Source: Rhodospirillaceae bacterium
GTDB taxonomy: Bacteria; Pseudomonadota; Alphaproteobacteria; GCA-2731375
NCBI GenBank assembly: GCA_018701215.1
Contig: JABIWH010000052.1
Coordinates: 1-20,669, forward strand
Reading direction: 5' to 3'
DNA length: 20,669 nucleotides
Position 1 is the first letter of the stretch, and each line of letters opens with the position of its first letter. The notes under the pieces were generated by a model, which saw only the letters and a program-made list of their open reading frames with translations, was not told the origin of the DNA and did not search any database. Shown here in pieces: positions 1-7,376 of the stretch. A program made the translations under genes and the position numbers.

Positions 1-2
1 CG

Positions 3-926
3 CTTAGTCCCAAGAAAACAAAGGTCAACGAAATACTGCCTCCGTTTTGCCAGCTCGCCGAACGTACGATTGGTGAGGACATCGCAATCGAGATGAAGTT
101 GGCAGCCAATCTCTGGCTCACCCGGGTCGATCCAGGTGAATTGGAAAATGCCTTTTTGAACCTTACCGTCAACGCACGGGATGCCATGCCCAACGGCGGG
201 CAGTTGATCTTTGAAACCAAAAACCATGTTCAGAAAACCAGGGATGAGCAAATATCCGATGCACCGCCGCCCGGATCTTTTGTGCTGATTTCCGTCAGGG
301 ACACGGGCGCTGGCATGTCCGCAAAAGTACGGGAACAGGCCTTCGAACCGTATTTCACGACCAAGGATATCGGCGAGGGTAGTGGATTGGGTTTGAGCAT
401 GGTTTTTGGTTTTGCCAAGCAATCGGGAGGTCATGTTTCTATCAGCAGTGAAGAGGGCCGCGGCACGGCGGTCAATATTTTTCTACCCAAGGCCGAGGAC
501 AAGATGCCGGCCTCGAATTCTAACTCCGAGACCAGAAGTCAGGCGCCAATGGGTGATGAAACAGTTCTTATTGTCGAGGACGCAACGGATGTGCGGGAAT
601 TTCTGGCGATTGCGCTCAGTCGCCTTGGCTATGGTGTTCTGGTGGCGGAGGACGGTCCGAAGGCGATGAAAATCATGGCTGATTCCGAACAGATCGATCT
701 GCTGCTGACGGACGTAATTCTGCCCCATGGAATGAATGGGCGCGATGTCGCCGAGGCATTCTCTGTTCGGTATCCTTCGGCGGGCGTGTTGTATTCGTCG
801 GGCTATACGCGGGATGTCCTCGATGGCCGCGTCCAGCTCGACAAAGATGTGCCAATCATAAATAAGCCTTATCGGCCCTTCGAACTTGCAAAACGAGTGC
901 GTGAGATTTTGGATCGCGGAAAGTGA
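3..926 (+). CDS. Hybrid sensor histidine kinase / response regulator, 3' part
   Basis: The frame is open from base 3, so the N-terminal sensor and the phospho-acceptor His region lie outside the window; the internal ATG at 93 is not the true start. About 307 residues are visible. The first part is a HATPase_c domain: N box (ENAFLNLTVNARDAM, around base 150), G1 box (DTGAGM, around 300), F-box-like EPYFTT and G2 box (GSGLGLSMVFG, around 390). A short linker leads to a receiver domain with the acidic pair ED (bases 576-581), the phospho-acceptor Asp in LLTDVILP (codon 711-713) and the conserved Lys in NKPY. It should autophosphorylate and pass the phosphate to its own C-terminal receiver or another protein. 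The signal sensed cannot be read from this fragment. The gene converges on the operon ending at 1195. Confidence 0.9.
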   Translation, partial: LSPKKTKVNEILPPFCQLAERTIGEDIAIEMKLAANLWLTRVDPGELENAFLNLTVNARDAMPNGGQLIFETKNHVQKTRDEQISDAPPPGSFVLISVRDTGAGMSAKVREQAFEPYFTTKDIGEGSGLGLSMVFGFAKQSGGHVSISSEEGRGTAVNIFLPKAEDKMPASNSNSETRSQAPMGDETVLIVEDATDVREFLAIALSRLGYGVLVAEDGPKAMKIMADSEQIDLLLTDVILPHGMNGRDVAEAFSVRYPSAGVLYSSGYTRDVLDGRVQLDKDVPIINKPYRPFELAKRVREILDRGK

Positions 927-1194
927 TGATCGTGGTTGTCGGCACCCAATTCGCTGCCGCCCAGGCTGAATTTCGAACGTTTGACAAATAGGCATTTCTT
1001 GCGGCCGACCCTTGATTGAGGGCGTCTTCCACCATTTGAAAAATCCGCTGTCGTCTTGGGGCCAGGTCAAACCGCGACGACGGGAATATCTGATGGTCAG
1101 AATTGCCCGGAATTGCTCTAGAGTTCGGGTCGAAGCGGATACTGGACGGCGCCGCCGAAAAAGTCGGCGCCACCCTATCGCCAGAGCCTTCATG
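927..1194. other. Convergent intergenic gap, no gene seen
   Basis: This 268-base gap lies between the 3' ends of the histidine kinase and the enoyl-CoA hydratase genes. Frames that cross it are antisense extensions without recognisable family motifs. A GC-rich inverted repeat (GGCGCCG at 1148-1154 with CGGCGCC at 1165-1171) could fold but has no T-tract on either side, so a terminator is not called. Confidence 0.5.
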
Positions 1195-1977
1195 TTATTC
1201 GCCGCGAAAGACCGCCGGGCGTCTTTCCACGAAGGCGTTTACGCCTTCCTGACCGTCATGGCTAAGACGGATTTCGGCCTGGACTTCCAATTCCCGGCGG
1301 AACTGTCTTTCAAACGTATCGCCCTCGATCTCGTCCACCAGGGCCCGGGTTTCGACCAGCGCACGCGTTGGTCCCTTGGCCAACTTGGCAGCCAGTTCCT
1401 GGGCTGCGGGCAAAAGCGCGCCGTCATCCAGGCAATCGCTGATCAGGCCCCATTCCAGGGCCGTTTCCGCCGTAATGGGATCATTGGTCATCATCGCCTT
1501 CAAGGCCTGGCCCCGGCCGATGATTTGCGGCAGCAGATAGGTGGAGCCGCAATCGGGCACCAGACCAATACGGCTGAAGACCTGAATGAACTTGGCCGAG
1601 CGCGCGGCCATCGCAATGTCGCCGACCATGGCCAGGGAAAAACCGGCACCCGCCGCCGTGCCGTTGACCGCCACGATCACCGGTACCCGGGCCGTGCGGA
1701 TGGCGTTCATCGCGCCGAAATAGCAATCCATCACCGCCTCGACAATATCCACATCGCCAGAGGGGCGGTTGCGCAGATCCTGCCCAGAGCAAAAGCCCCG
1801 CCCGGCCCCGGTCAGGATCAAGGCACGGATTTCATTGTCGTTCTCAATCCGCGACAGTGCCTCCTGAACCTCGTACATCATATCGAACGTCAGGGCGTTC
1901 AGGGCCTCGGGGCGGTTCAGGGTCAAGGTTGCGACCCGGTCTTGAACCTCGAAGAGTATGTCCTTGAAGCTGCTCAT
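1195..1977 (-). CDS. Enoyl-CoA hydratase/isomerase family protein (PaaG-like)
   Basis: A 260-residue crotonase-fold protein of normal family length. The CoA-binding and oxyanion-hole segments are visible: a first loop GFCSGQDL and a second loop NGTAAGAGFSLAMVGD. In the active-site region it reads FSRIGLVPDCGSTYLLP, with Asp after Pro where classical hydratases carry a catalytic Glu; this is the pattern of PaaG-type isomerases acting on 2,3/3,4-enoyl-CoA or ring-epoxide substrates. Hydratase activity cannot be excluded. The ATG start is supported by GGGGAG six bases upstream. It is the last gene of the IclR-led minus-strand run, 24 bases after the CoA-transferase, so it probably processes an unsaturated CoA intermediate of the same pathway. 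The exact substrate is not deducible. Confidence 0.88.
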   Translation of the reverse strand: MSSFKDILFEVQDRVATLTLNRPEALNALTFDMMYEVQEALSRIENDNEIRALILTGAGRGFCSGQDLRNRPSGDVDIVEAVMDCYFGAMNAIRTARVPVIVAVNGTAAGAGFSLAMVGDIAMAARSAKFIQVFSRIGLVPDCGSTYLLPQIIGRGQALKAMMTNDPITAETALEWGLISDCLDDGALLPAAQELAAKLAKGPTRALVETRALVDEIEGDTFERQFRRELEVQAEIRLSHDGQEGVNAFVERRPAVFRGE

Positions 1978-2001
1978 GACGCGCTCCCCTGGTTCAACGG
2001 T

Positions 2002-3198
2002 TTATGCAGGCTGCTTGGTGACCTTGGCGCCGAACAGCGCCTCGATTTCGCTTTCGGAATAGCCGGCCTCGGCCAGAATTTCCGCGCTATGTTCCCCCAA
2101 CAACGGTTGCAGGCGGCGCACGGTGGAGGGCGTCTTGGAAAACCGCGTTGGCGGATCGGTCATACGCAACTTGCCCTCGGTGGGATGGTCCACCAGGCGC
2201 CAGAAGCCCGAAGCATTCAATTGCTCGTTCTCCAACAGCGACTCCTTGGTGTTGACCACCATGGTGGGAATGTTGGAGCCGTCCAACGCGTCCTGCCAAT
2301 CAGCCGTGGTCCGTGTGCTGACTATCTGGGCCAGGGTGTCGTAAACCTCTTGCGAGTTTTCGATCCGTGTCGCGATATCGGCAAACCGCGGATCGGCGGC
2401 CAGGTCCGGGCGGTCGGCGATTTCAAACAGTTTCGCCCAATTGGCATCCGTATAGGGCAGCACTGCTAAATAGCCGTCCTTGGTGGGATAGGGCTTGCGC
2501 GCGGTATTGAGCAGGCGCTCATAGCCCATGCCGGCGATCGGCGGCTCGAACGCGGCGCCGTACAGATGCTCGATCATCACATAGTCGACCAGGGTTTCGA
2601 ACATGGGCACTTCCAGGTACTGGCCGCCGCCGCCGCGTTCCTTGTACACCAGTGCCGACAATATGGATGTGGCCACATTATAGGCGGTGGTCTTGTCGGC
2701 GATAATGGTAGGAACGAAGCGCGGTGCGTTCGCCGTTACCGTCTGCAGATCCGCCAGGCCAGAGGCCGCCTGGATGATATCGTCATAGGCGGGGTCATCC
2801 GCCATGGGCCCGTCGCTGCGAAAACCATAGGTGGCGCAAAAAATCAGGTCGGGATAGGCGGCGGCGAATTTCTCATATTCCAGGCCGAGCTTTTTGGCCA
2901 CTTTCGGCCGCATGTTGTGTACGAAAACGTCCGCCGTACCGACGATCTTGAACAACGCCTCGCGCCCGGCCTCTTGCGTGAGGTCAAGCACGACACTACG
3001 CTTGTTGCGGTTCGAGGCCAGGTACATGGACGCCATGCCCTCGTTCTTGCGTGGTCCGAGGTTCCGCGTGGTATCGCCGGCGGGCGTCTCGATCTTGATC
3101 ACGTCGGCCCCCATGTCGCCCAGCATCTGGGTGGCCCAGGGGCCCAGGATAACCGTGGTCAAGTCGACAATACGAATGCCTTCCAATGTTCCCGGCAT
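2002..3198 (-). CDS. CaiB/BaiF family (type III) CoA-transferase
   Basis: A 398-residue protein with the family N-terminus (LEGIRIVDLTTVILGPWATQMLGDMGADVIKIE) and the NRNKRSVVLDL segment. Asp168 in FVPTIIADKTTAY aligns with the catalytic Asp169 of formyl-CoA transferase, which forms the glutamyl/aspartyl-CoA anhydride intermediate in this family. It should move CoA between an acyl-CoA donor and a free carboxylic acid, a common way to activate a catabolic substrate without ATP. One base separates it from the CitE-like gene stop, and 24 bases from the following hydratase, so co-transcription is very likely. Donor and acceptor acids are unknown. A second, divergent member is at 12856-13980. Confidence 0.92.
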   Translation of the reverse strand: MPGTLEGIRIVDLTTVILGPWATQMLGDMGADVIKIETPAGDTTRNLGPRKNEGMASMYLASNRNKRSVVLDLTQEAGREALFKIVGTADVFVHNMRPKVAKKLGLEYEKFAAAYPDLIFCATYGFRSDGPMADDPAYDDIIQAASGLADLQTVTANAPRFVPTIIADKTTAYNVATSILSALVYKERGGGGQYLEVPMFETLVDYVMIEHLYGAAFEPPIAGMGYERLLNTARKPYPTKDGYLAVLPYTDANWAKLFEIADRPDLAADPRFADIATRIENSQEVYDTLAQIVSTRTTADWQDALDGSNIPTMVVNTKESLLENEQLNASGFWRLVDHPTEGKLRMTDPPTRFSKTPSTVRRLQPLLGEHSAEILAEAGYSESEIEALFGAKVTKQPA

Positions 3199-3199
3199 A

Positions 3200-4093
3200 C
3201 TAGGCTAACTCCTCGATTTGTTGCACCACGGCCATCACGTTGCGGGCCTGTTTCAGGTGCGGCATATCCAGCATCTTACCATCTAGACCCACCGTGCCCA
3301 GGCCTGGGTTTTGCTCGAACACATCAATCACGCGCTGGGCGTGGGCCACTTCTTCTTCGGAAGGCGTGAAGGCGCGGTTGATGACCTCCGCCTGGGCCGG
3401 ATGGATCGCGATCTTGCCGAAAAAGCCTGCCCGGCGGTCGCGCAGGCATTCCGCCTCCAAGCCTTCCAGATCACGGAAATCCACGAAGACCACGCCGACC
3501 GGTTGCGCGTCAATGGCCCGCGCCGTTGCCAGGCATAATGACTTGGCCATCAAATAAGGGTCGTCATAATCGCCTGTACGAGGGTTGCGGTTGTCTGTGG
3601 CGCCAAGGGCGGCGGCCAGATCCTCGCCACCCCAGGTCAAGGCTACCAGGCGGTTGGAGACGTTTTCCAAATAGGTATGGAAGGTCAACAGCGAGGCGGC
3701 GGTCTCGGTCGAGACGCAATGGATCTTGGTCGAGCCGAGTTCGATGCCCTCCCGCGCCTCCAGGGCCGAAAGATAATTGGCCATGGTGTTCACGTCGTCT
3801 GCCGAATAAACCTTGGGCAGGACGATGCCGTCGGGCGCGCCGGGCATGACGGCGGCCAAATCGGGCAATGAAAGGTCCGTATCCAGCGGATTGACCCGGA
3901 CCCAGAGTTGCTGTCGGCTACGGTCCGGGCGAGCCAGAAGATAGTCCCGCACCATCTCTCGGGCGATCTCCTGGCGGCTATCGGCAACCGAGTCCTCCAG
4001 ATCCAAAATCAAGGCATCGGCGGGGTTCTCCTCACCCTTAGCCAGTTTGCGTTCGCTATCTCCCGGCACGAACAGCCAGCTACGGATAATCAT
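3200..4093 (-). CDS. HpcH/HpaI (CitE-like) CoA-ester lyase
   Basis: Starting at the ATG at 4091-4093 gives 297 residues beginning MIIRSWLFVPGDSERKL, the typical start of CitE-like lyases; an upstream in-frame GTG extension of 12 residues is not family-like. That ATG overlaps the preceding MaoC stop as ATGA, supporting translational coupling. Visible motifs: DALILDLEDSV (residues 27-36), LWVRVNPLDT with Arg67, DGIVLPKV, the metal-binding Glu130 in STETA and Asp158 in GGEDLA, and GKIAIHPAQ near 227-235. The TIM-barrel family performs Mg-dependent aldol/Claisen cleavage or formation of malyl-, citramalyl- or related 3-hydroxyacyl-CoA esters, or thioester hydrolysis. Next to a MaoC hydratase this suggests a mesaconyl/citramalyl-CoA-type step, but the substrate is inference. 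Confidence 0.88.
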   Translation of the reverse strand: MIIRSWLFVPGDSERKLAKGEENPADALILDLEDSVADSRQEIAREMVRDYLLARPDRSRQQLWVRVNPLDTDLSLPDLAAVMPGAPDGIVLPKVYSADDVNTMANYLSALEAREGIELGSTKIHCVSTETAASLLTFHTYLENVSNRLVALTWGGEDLAAALGATDNRNPRTGDYDDPYLMAKSLCLATARAIDAQPVGVVFVDFRDLEGLEAECLRDRRAGFFGKIAIHPAQAEVINRAFTPSEEEVAHAQRVIDVFEQNPGLGTVGLDGKMLDMPHLKQARNVMAVVQQIEELA

Positions 4094-4542
4094 GCCGGAC
4101 GCTTCATGATCAGGCCGGTGCGGACACAATAAGCGATTTCCTTGTCGTCCTGATTAAAGCCGTAGTGTTCGAAGGTGACGATGCCCGTGGTCGGGCGCGA
4201 CTTGCTCTCGCGCTTGTCCGTAATCTTGGTCACCACATGAACGGTATCGCCGTGAAATACCGGGTTGATGAAACGTACATCGGTCATGCCCAGATTGCCC
4301 AATGTCGTCCCCAGGGTGGTGTCGGCGACGGTAACGCCGATCACCAGACCCAGGGTGAAAAGGCTGTTGACGATGCGCTGGCCGAACATGGTTTTTTTGG
4401 AAAACTCCTCGTCCAGATGCAGGGGCTGGGGGTTATGGGTCATGGCGCAGAACATGATGTTGTCCATTTCCGTCACCGTGCGGGTGAGGGGGTGGTTGAA
4501 TTCCATGCCCACCTCGAACTCTTCGAAATAAAGACCGGCCAT
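4090..4542 (-). CDS. MaoC-type hotdog (R)-hydratase family protein
   Basis: A 150-residue single-hotdog protein with the MaoC layout: an N-terminal strand (YFEEFEVGMEFNHPLTRTVTEMDN), the hydratase motif region at residues 35-44 (THNPQPLHLD), then FGQRIVNSLFTLGL and a C-terminal sheet (TDVRFINPVFHGDTVHV). In classical MaoC/PhaJ enzymes the motif is D-x-N-P-L-H with an Asp/His dyad; here the Asp position is Asn37 while His42 is kept. From memory, a MaoC subgroup found beside CitE-like lyases has such Asn-containing motifs, so this is probably a subclade trait and not a dead enzyme. The stop overlaps the CitE start by four bases; it lies 26 bases after the DUF35 gene. Likely hydrates an enoyl-CoA for the following lyase. 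Confidence 0.87.
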   Translation of the reverse strand: MAGLYFEEFEVGMEFNHPLTRTVTEMDNIMFCAMTHNPQPLHLDEEFSKKTMFGQRIVNSLFTLGLVIGVTVADTTLGTTLGNLGMTDVRFINPVFHGDTVHVVTKITDKRESKSRPTTGIVTFEHYGFNQDDKEIAYCVRTGLIMKRPA

Positions 4543-4568
4543 TTTGCAGGTTCCTTTCCTAGCGGTGT

Positions 4569-4973
4569 CTAGATGGGCCGAAAAACCGGCAGGACCTGAT
4601 CGCCTTCGGTGGCCCTGAAGGTCACTTCGACCGCTTGGCCGATGGCCAGACTATCGAAGTCGCAATCGACGATATTGGTCATCATGGTGACGCCTTCGTC
4701 CAGCGTGACATAGGCGATAGCGTAGGGCGTCGCGCCCCGCCGCATGACCGAATAGGAATAGATCACACCCTTGCCCGAGGCATCGTACCAAGCCGTATCG
4801 CTGCTTGTGCAGAGCGGGCAAATGGCGCGGGGATAGAAGTGCGTTTTGCCACAGGCATTGCATTTCTTCAGCACCAGCTTGCCTGCTTTCGCCGCTGCCC
4901 AATAGGCCTCGGTCTCCATGTTGATGCTGGGTTTGGGATAAGTTCTTTCCAAGGCTTGATCCATGGTGGTCAT
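4569..4973 (-). CDS. Zn-ribbon / OB-fold protein (DUF35), thiolase partner
   Basis: A 134-residue protein with a rubredoxin-like zinc ribbon, Cys38-x2-Cys41 and Cys52-x2-Cys55 (CNACGKTHFYPRAICPLC), followed by an OB-fold segment with the hallmark GKGVIYSYSVMRRG and YAIAYVTLDEGVTMMTNIVD. DUF35 proteins bind thiolase-like enzymes and are needed for their folding or for substrate-channel formation, as in the Ltp2–ChsH2 steroid retro-aldolase of actinobacteria. Its ATG overlaps the TGA of the thiolase gene (ATGA, 4970-4973), the expected arrangement for stoichiometric subunits. It has only the DUF35 unit; no MaoC domain is fused to it, but a separate MaoC gene follows immediately. Confidence 0.92.
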   Translation of the reverse strand: MTTMDQALERTYPKPSINMETEAYWAAAKAGKLVLKKCNACGKTHFYPRAICPLCTSSDTAWYDASGKGVIYSYSVMRRGATPYAIAYVTLDEGVTMMTNIVDCDFDSLAIGQAVEVTFRATEGDQVLPVFRPI

Positions 4974-6142
4974 GCGTCGTTCCTTCCTAAAATAACTGTC
5001 GAGCTACCCATGCGCGTCGCGATGGAGCCGCCCGTGCCATGCGCCAAGGCAATGGTGCAATCGGGCACCTGAACCTTTGGATGCGCTTCGCCGCGCACCT
5101 GGCGTACCGCTTCGATCACCTTGGTGATGCCGCCGCGGTTGTTGGGGTGGTTGTTGCAAAGGCCGCCGCCGTCGGTATTGAATGGCAGCTTGCCGACGCC
5201 CGAGATTAGATTGCCGTCGGAGACGAACTTGCCGCCCTGGCCTTTTTCGCAAAACCCAAGGTCTTCCAAGGTTTCCACCACGGTGATGGTGAAGCTGTCG
5301 TAGATCGAGACATAGTCGATATCGGCTGGTGTCAATCCGGCCTCGTCAAAGGCAATGGGGCCGGACTTAACCGCGCCCGTGTAAGTCAGATCGACCTGGC
5401 CGGCGTTCAGATGCTTAATCGCCTCGCCATGGCCCAGGATCTTGGCGCAACGGTCGCCCAGGGTTTTGGCGACCTCCGGGCTCACCACCACCAAGGCGCC
5501 GCCACCATCGGTGATAACGCAGCAATCGAGGCGGTGCAGGGGATCGGTGATGATCGGTGAATTGACCACATCCTCGACCGTGACCACATCGCGCAACAGA
5601 GCATGCTCGTTATGCTGGGCGTGATGCGAGGCCGCGACCTTGACCCAGGCCAGCTGTTCCGAGGTGGTGCCGAATTCGTGCATATGGCGCATGGCGGCCA
5701 TGGCGTATTGGTTTGTCACGACGGGCCTGTAGGGCGCCTCGAAGCCCAGATCCGGCAGGGAGTTGCCATAGTCCCGTGTGCCCAGGGTGGCGACGCCTTC
5801 GGCCCGTGGCCGGCCAGCCAGGGTGATCAGAGCGACGGAGCATTTACCCATGGCGATGGCATTCATCGCATGCCCCACATGGATAACGTAAGACGAGCCG
5901 CCGGTTTCCGTGCTGTCGGTATACCTGACATCCAGGCCCATGTATTCCGCCATGGACAGCCCGCCCAGGCCGGCCGCATCCCCGGCGCAAAAATAGCCGT
6001 CCACGTCGGCCATGGTCAGGCCCGCATCCTGCACGGCGCCAATGGCGGATTCCATATGCAGTTGCGGGATGGTTTTATCTATGGCCTTGCGCGTGGGATG
6101 TTCATAGATCCCCGCTATGTAGGCCTTACTCGTTCGGCTCAT
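4970..6142 (-). CDS. Thiolase-like protein lacking the nucleophilic Cys (lipid-transfer/SCP2-thiolase type, possible retro-aldolase)
   Basis: A 390-residue thiolase-superfamily protein. It keeps the fold markers ESAIGAVQDAGLTMADVDGYFCAGD, DGGGALVVVSPE and the C-terminal HGTGGSIATRMG. Where thiolases have the acylated Cys (about residue 85-90) it reads STETGGSSYVIHVG, with no Cys; the C-terminal C-x-G motif is also replaced (AHGTGG). The GHPxGATG block is NNHPNNRGG (330-338). It carries YDSFT with Tyr281, like the YDxFT motif of Ltp2-type steroid aldolases, where Tyr residues act in C-C cleavage. Together with the overlapping DUF35 gene, this points to a retro-aldolase or other non-classical Claisen chemistry on a CoA ester and away from ordinary beta-ketothiolysis. 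RBS GGGAAT is weak. Activity is inferred. Confidence 0.87.
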   Translation of the reverse strand: MSRTSKAYIAGIYEHPTRKAIDKTIPQLHMESAIGAVQDAGLTMADVDGYFCAGDAAGLGGLSMAEYMGLDVRYTDSTETGGSSYVIHVGHAMNAIAMGKCSVALITLAGRPRAEGVATLGTRDYGNSLPDLGFEAPYRPVVTNQYAMAAMRHMHEFGTTSEQLAWVKVAASHHAQHNEHALLRDVVTVEDVVNSPIITDPLHRLDCCVITDGGGALVVVSPEVAKTLGDRCAKILGHGEAIKHLNAGQVDLTYTGAVKSGPIAFDEAGLTPADIDYVSIYDSFTITVVETLEDLGFCEKGQGGKFVSDGNLISGVGKLPFNTDGGGLCNNHPNNRGGITKVIEAVRQVRGEAHPKVQVPDCTIALAHGTGGSIATRMGSSTVILGRNDA

Positions 6143-6159
6143 GGTTATTCCCTATCTTG

Positions 6160-6180
6160 TGTTGGTGTGATGTTGGTGTG
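6160..6180. repeat. Short tandem repeat in the acyl-CoA dehydrogenase–thiolase gap
   Basis: The 10-mer TGTTGGTGTG occurs at 6160-6169 and again at 6171-6180, separated by one A, and a degraded third copy follows. It sits in the 51-base space between two genes of the operon, upstream of the thiolase start. Function is unknown; it may reflect slippage or an RNA element affecting translation of the thiolase gene. Confidence 0.6.
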
Positions 6181-6193
6181 GTGCTGGTTTTTC

Positions 6194-7360
6194 TCAGTAT
6201 GATTTCGGCAAATCCAGGGCCTTCTCGGCGAGATAGCTGAGGATCAATTGCGGGCTGACGGGCGCCAGGCGGTGGATCAGGCTTTCGCGCAGATAGCGTT
6301 CCACGTGGAATTCCTTGGCATAGCCCATGCCGCCATGGGTCATCACCGCGTTGGTGCAGGCCTTGAAGGTGGCTTCGGCGGCGAGATATTTGCCGGCGTT
6401 GGCCTGCAGGCCGCAATCCTGGCCCGCGTCGTACATGCCGGCGGCCTGAAATGCCATCAGATGGGCCGCTTCCAACTCCGCCCAGGACTCGGCCAAGGGG
6501 TGCTGGATGCCCTGGTTCATGCCGATGGGCCGGTCGAATACCACCCGTTCGCGGGCATAGTTTGCGGCATGACGCAGCGCGCAACGGCCCAGCCCGACCA
6601 TGGAGGCCGAAATCAGGATTCGTTCCGCGTTCAGGCCGTGCAGGAGATAGCGGAAGCCCTTGCCTTCCTCGCCGATCAGATCTTCCTTGGGGATGCGCAG
6701 ATCATCGATGAACATCTCGTTGCTGTCGACGCACTTGCGGCCCATTTTCTCGATCAGCCGGATGTCCACGTGATTGCGGTCCAGATCCGTGTAAAACAGC
6801 GACAGCCCATCGATGGGTTTCTTGGTCTCCGACTCATCCTTGGTGCGGGCGATGATCAACATCTTGTTGCAGACCTGCGCGGTCGAGGTCCAGATCTTCT
6901 CGCCATTGACCAGATAGTGATCGCCCTTGTCCACGGCGCGGGTTTTCAGGCGCGTGGTGTCCAGGCCCGTGTTGGGCTCCGTGACCGCGAAACAGGCAAT
7001 GTCCTGGCGTTTGATGATAGGTGGCAGCCATTTTCGCTTTTGTTCTTCCGTGCCGAACACAACGACCGGGTTGAGGCCAAAGATGCCGATAACGATGGCG
7101 GCGAAACCCGCATTGCCGGCGCCTGACTCGGTAATCGCCTGGGCCATGATCGCCGCTTCGGTGATGCCAAGGCCGCTGCCGCCGTATTCCTCCGGCATGG
7201 CGATGCCCATCCAGCCGTCATCAACCAGGGCCTGGCAGAAATCTTCCGGAAAGATGCCGTCACTGTCCCGTTGCAGCCAGTACTGATCATCAAAGCGTTG
7301 GCACAGCTTCATGACACTGTCCCTGATCTGTTGCTGTTCCGGCGTGAAATTCAGGCTCAT
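6194..7360 (-). CDS. Acyl-CoA dehydrogenase
   Basis: A 388-residue FAD-dependent dehydrogenase of usual length. It shows MGIAMPEEYGGSGLG in the N-terminal helical domain, the FAD/substrate motif CFAVTEPNTGLDTT (around 123-136), INGxKxWT-like VNGEKIWTS (151-159) and the C-terminal THGGMGYAKEFHVERYLRE. The C-terminal position that carries the catalytic Glu in medium/short-chain enzymes (IYEGT) reads LAPVSP, but Glu246 in GLNAERIL sits on helix G, where isovaleryl- and long-chain-type enzymes place the base. It should introduce an alpha,beta double bond into an acyl-CoA, passing electrons to ETF. It lies 16 bases after iclR and 51 bases before the thiolase-like gene, so it is probably the first oxidative step of this operon. 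Confidence 0.92.
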   Translation of the reverse strand: MSLNFTPEQQQIRDSVMKLCQRFDDQYWLQRDSDGIFPEDFCQALVDDGWMGIAMPEEYGGSGLGITEAAIMAQAITESGAGNAGFAAIVIGIFGLNPVVVFGTEEQKRKWLPPIIKRQDIACFAVTEPNTGLDTTRLKTRAVDKGDHYLVNGEKIWTSTAQVCNKMLIIARTKDESETKKPIDGLSLFYTDLDRNHVDIRLIEKMGRKCVDSNEMFIDDLRIPKEDLIGEEGKGFRYLLHGLNAERILISASMVGLGRCALRHAANYARERVVFDRPIGMNQGIQHPLAESWAELEAAHLMAFQAAGMYDAGQDCGLQANAGKYLAAEATFKACTNAVMTHGGMGYAKEFHVERYLRESLIHRLAPVSPQLILSYLAEKALDLPKSY

Positions 7361-7376
7361 GGTTTAAAGTCTCCTA

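Noticed and set aside
1148..1171. GC-rich inverted repeat as terminator of the hydratase or kinase transcripts
   Set aside because: No T-tract on either side; the structure may be a chance GC palindrome.
483..1193. A 236-codon minus-strand frame over the end of the kinase gene and the following gap
   Set aside because: Mostly antisense to the receiver domain; no family features and no ribosome-binding site noticed.
1012..2469. A 485-codon open frame on the plus strand opposite the hydratase and CoA-transferase genes
   Set aside because: It lies antisense to two clear family members, has no recognisable motif, and is explained by high-G+C codon bias leaving antisense frames open.
6248..7126. 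A 292-codon plus-strand frame opposite the acyl-CoA dehydrogenase
   Set aside because: Antisense shadow of a gene with complete family motifs; composition is the His/Gln/Gly-rich pattern of such shadows.
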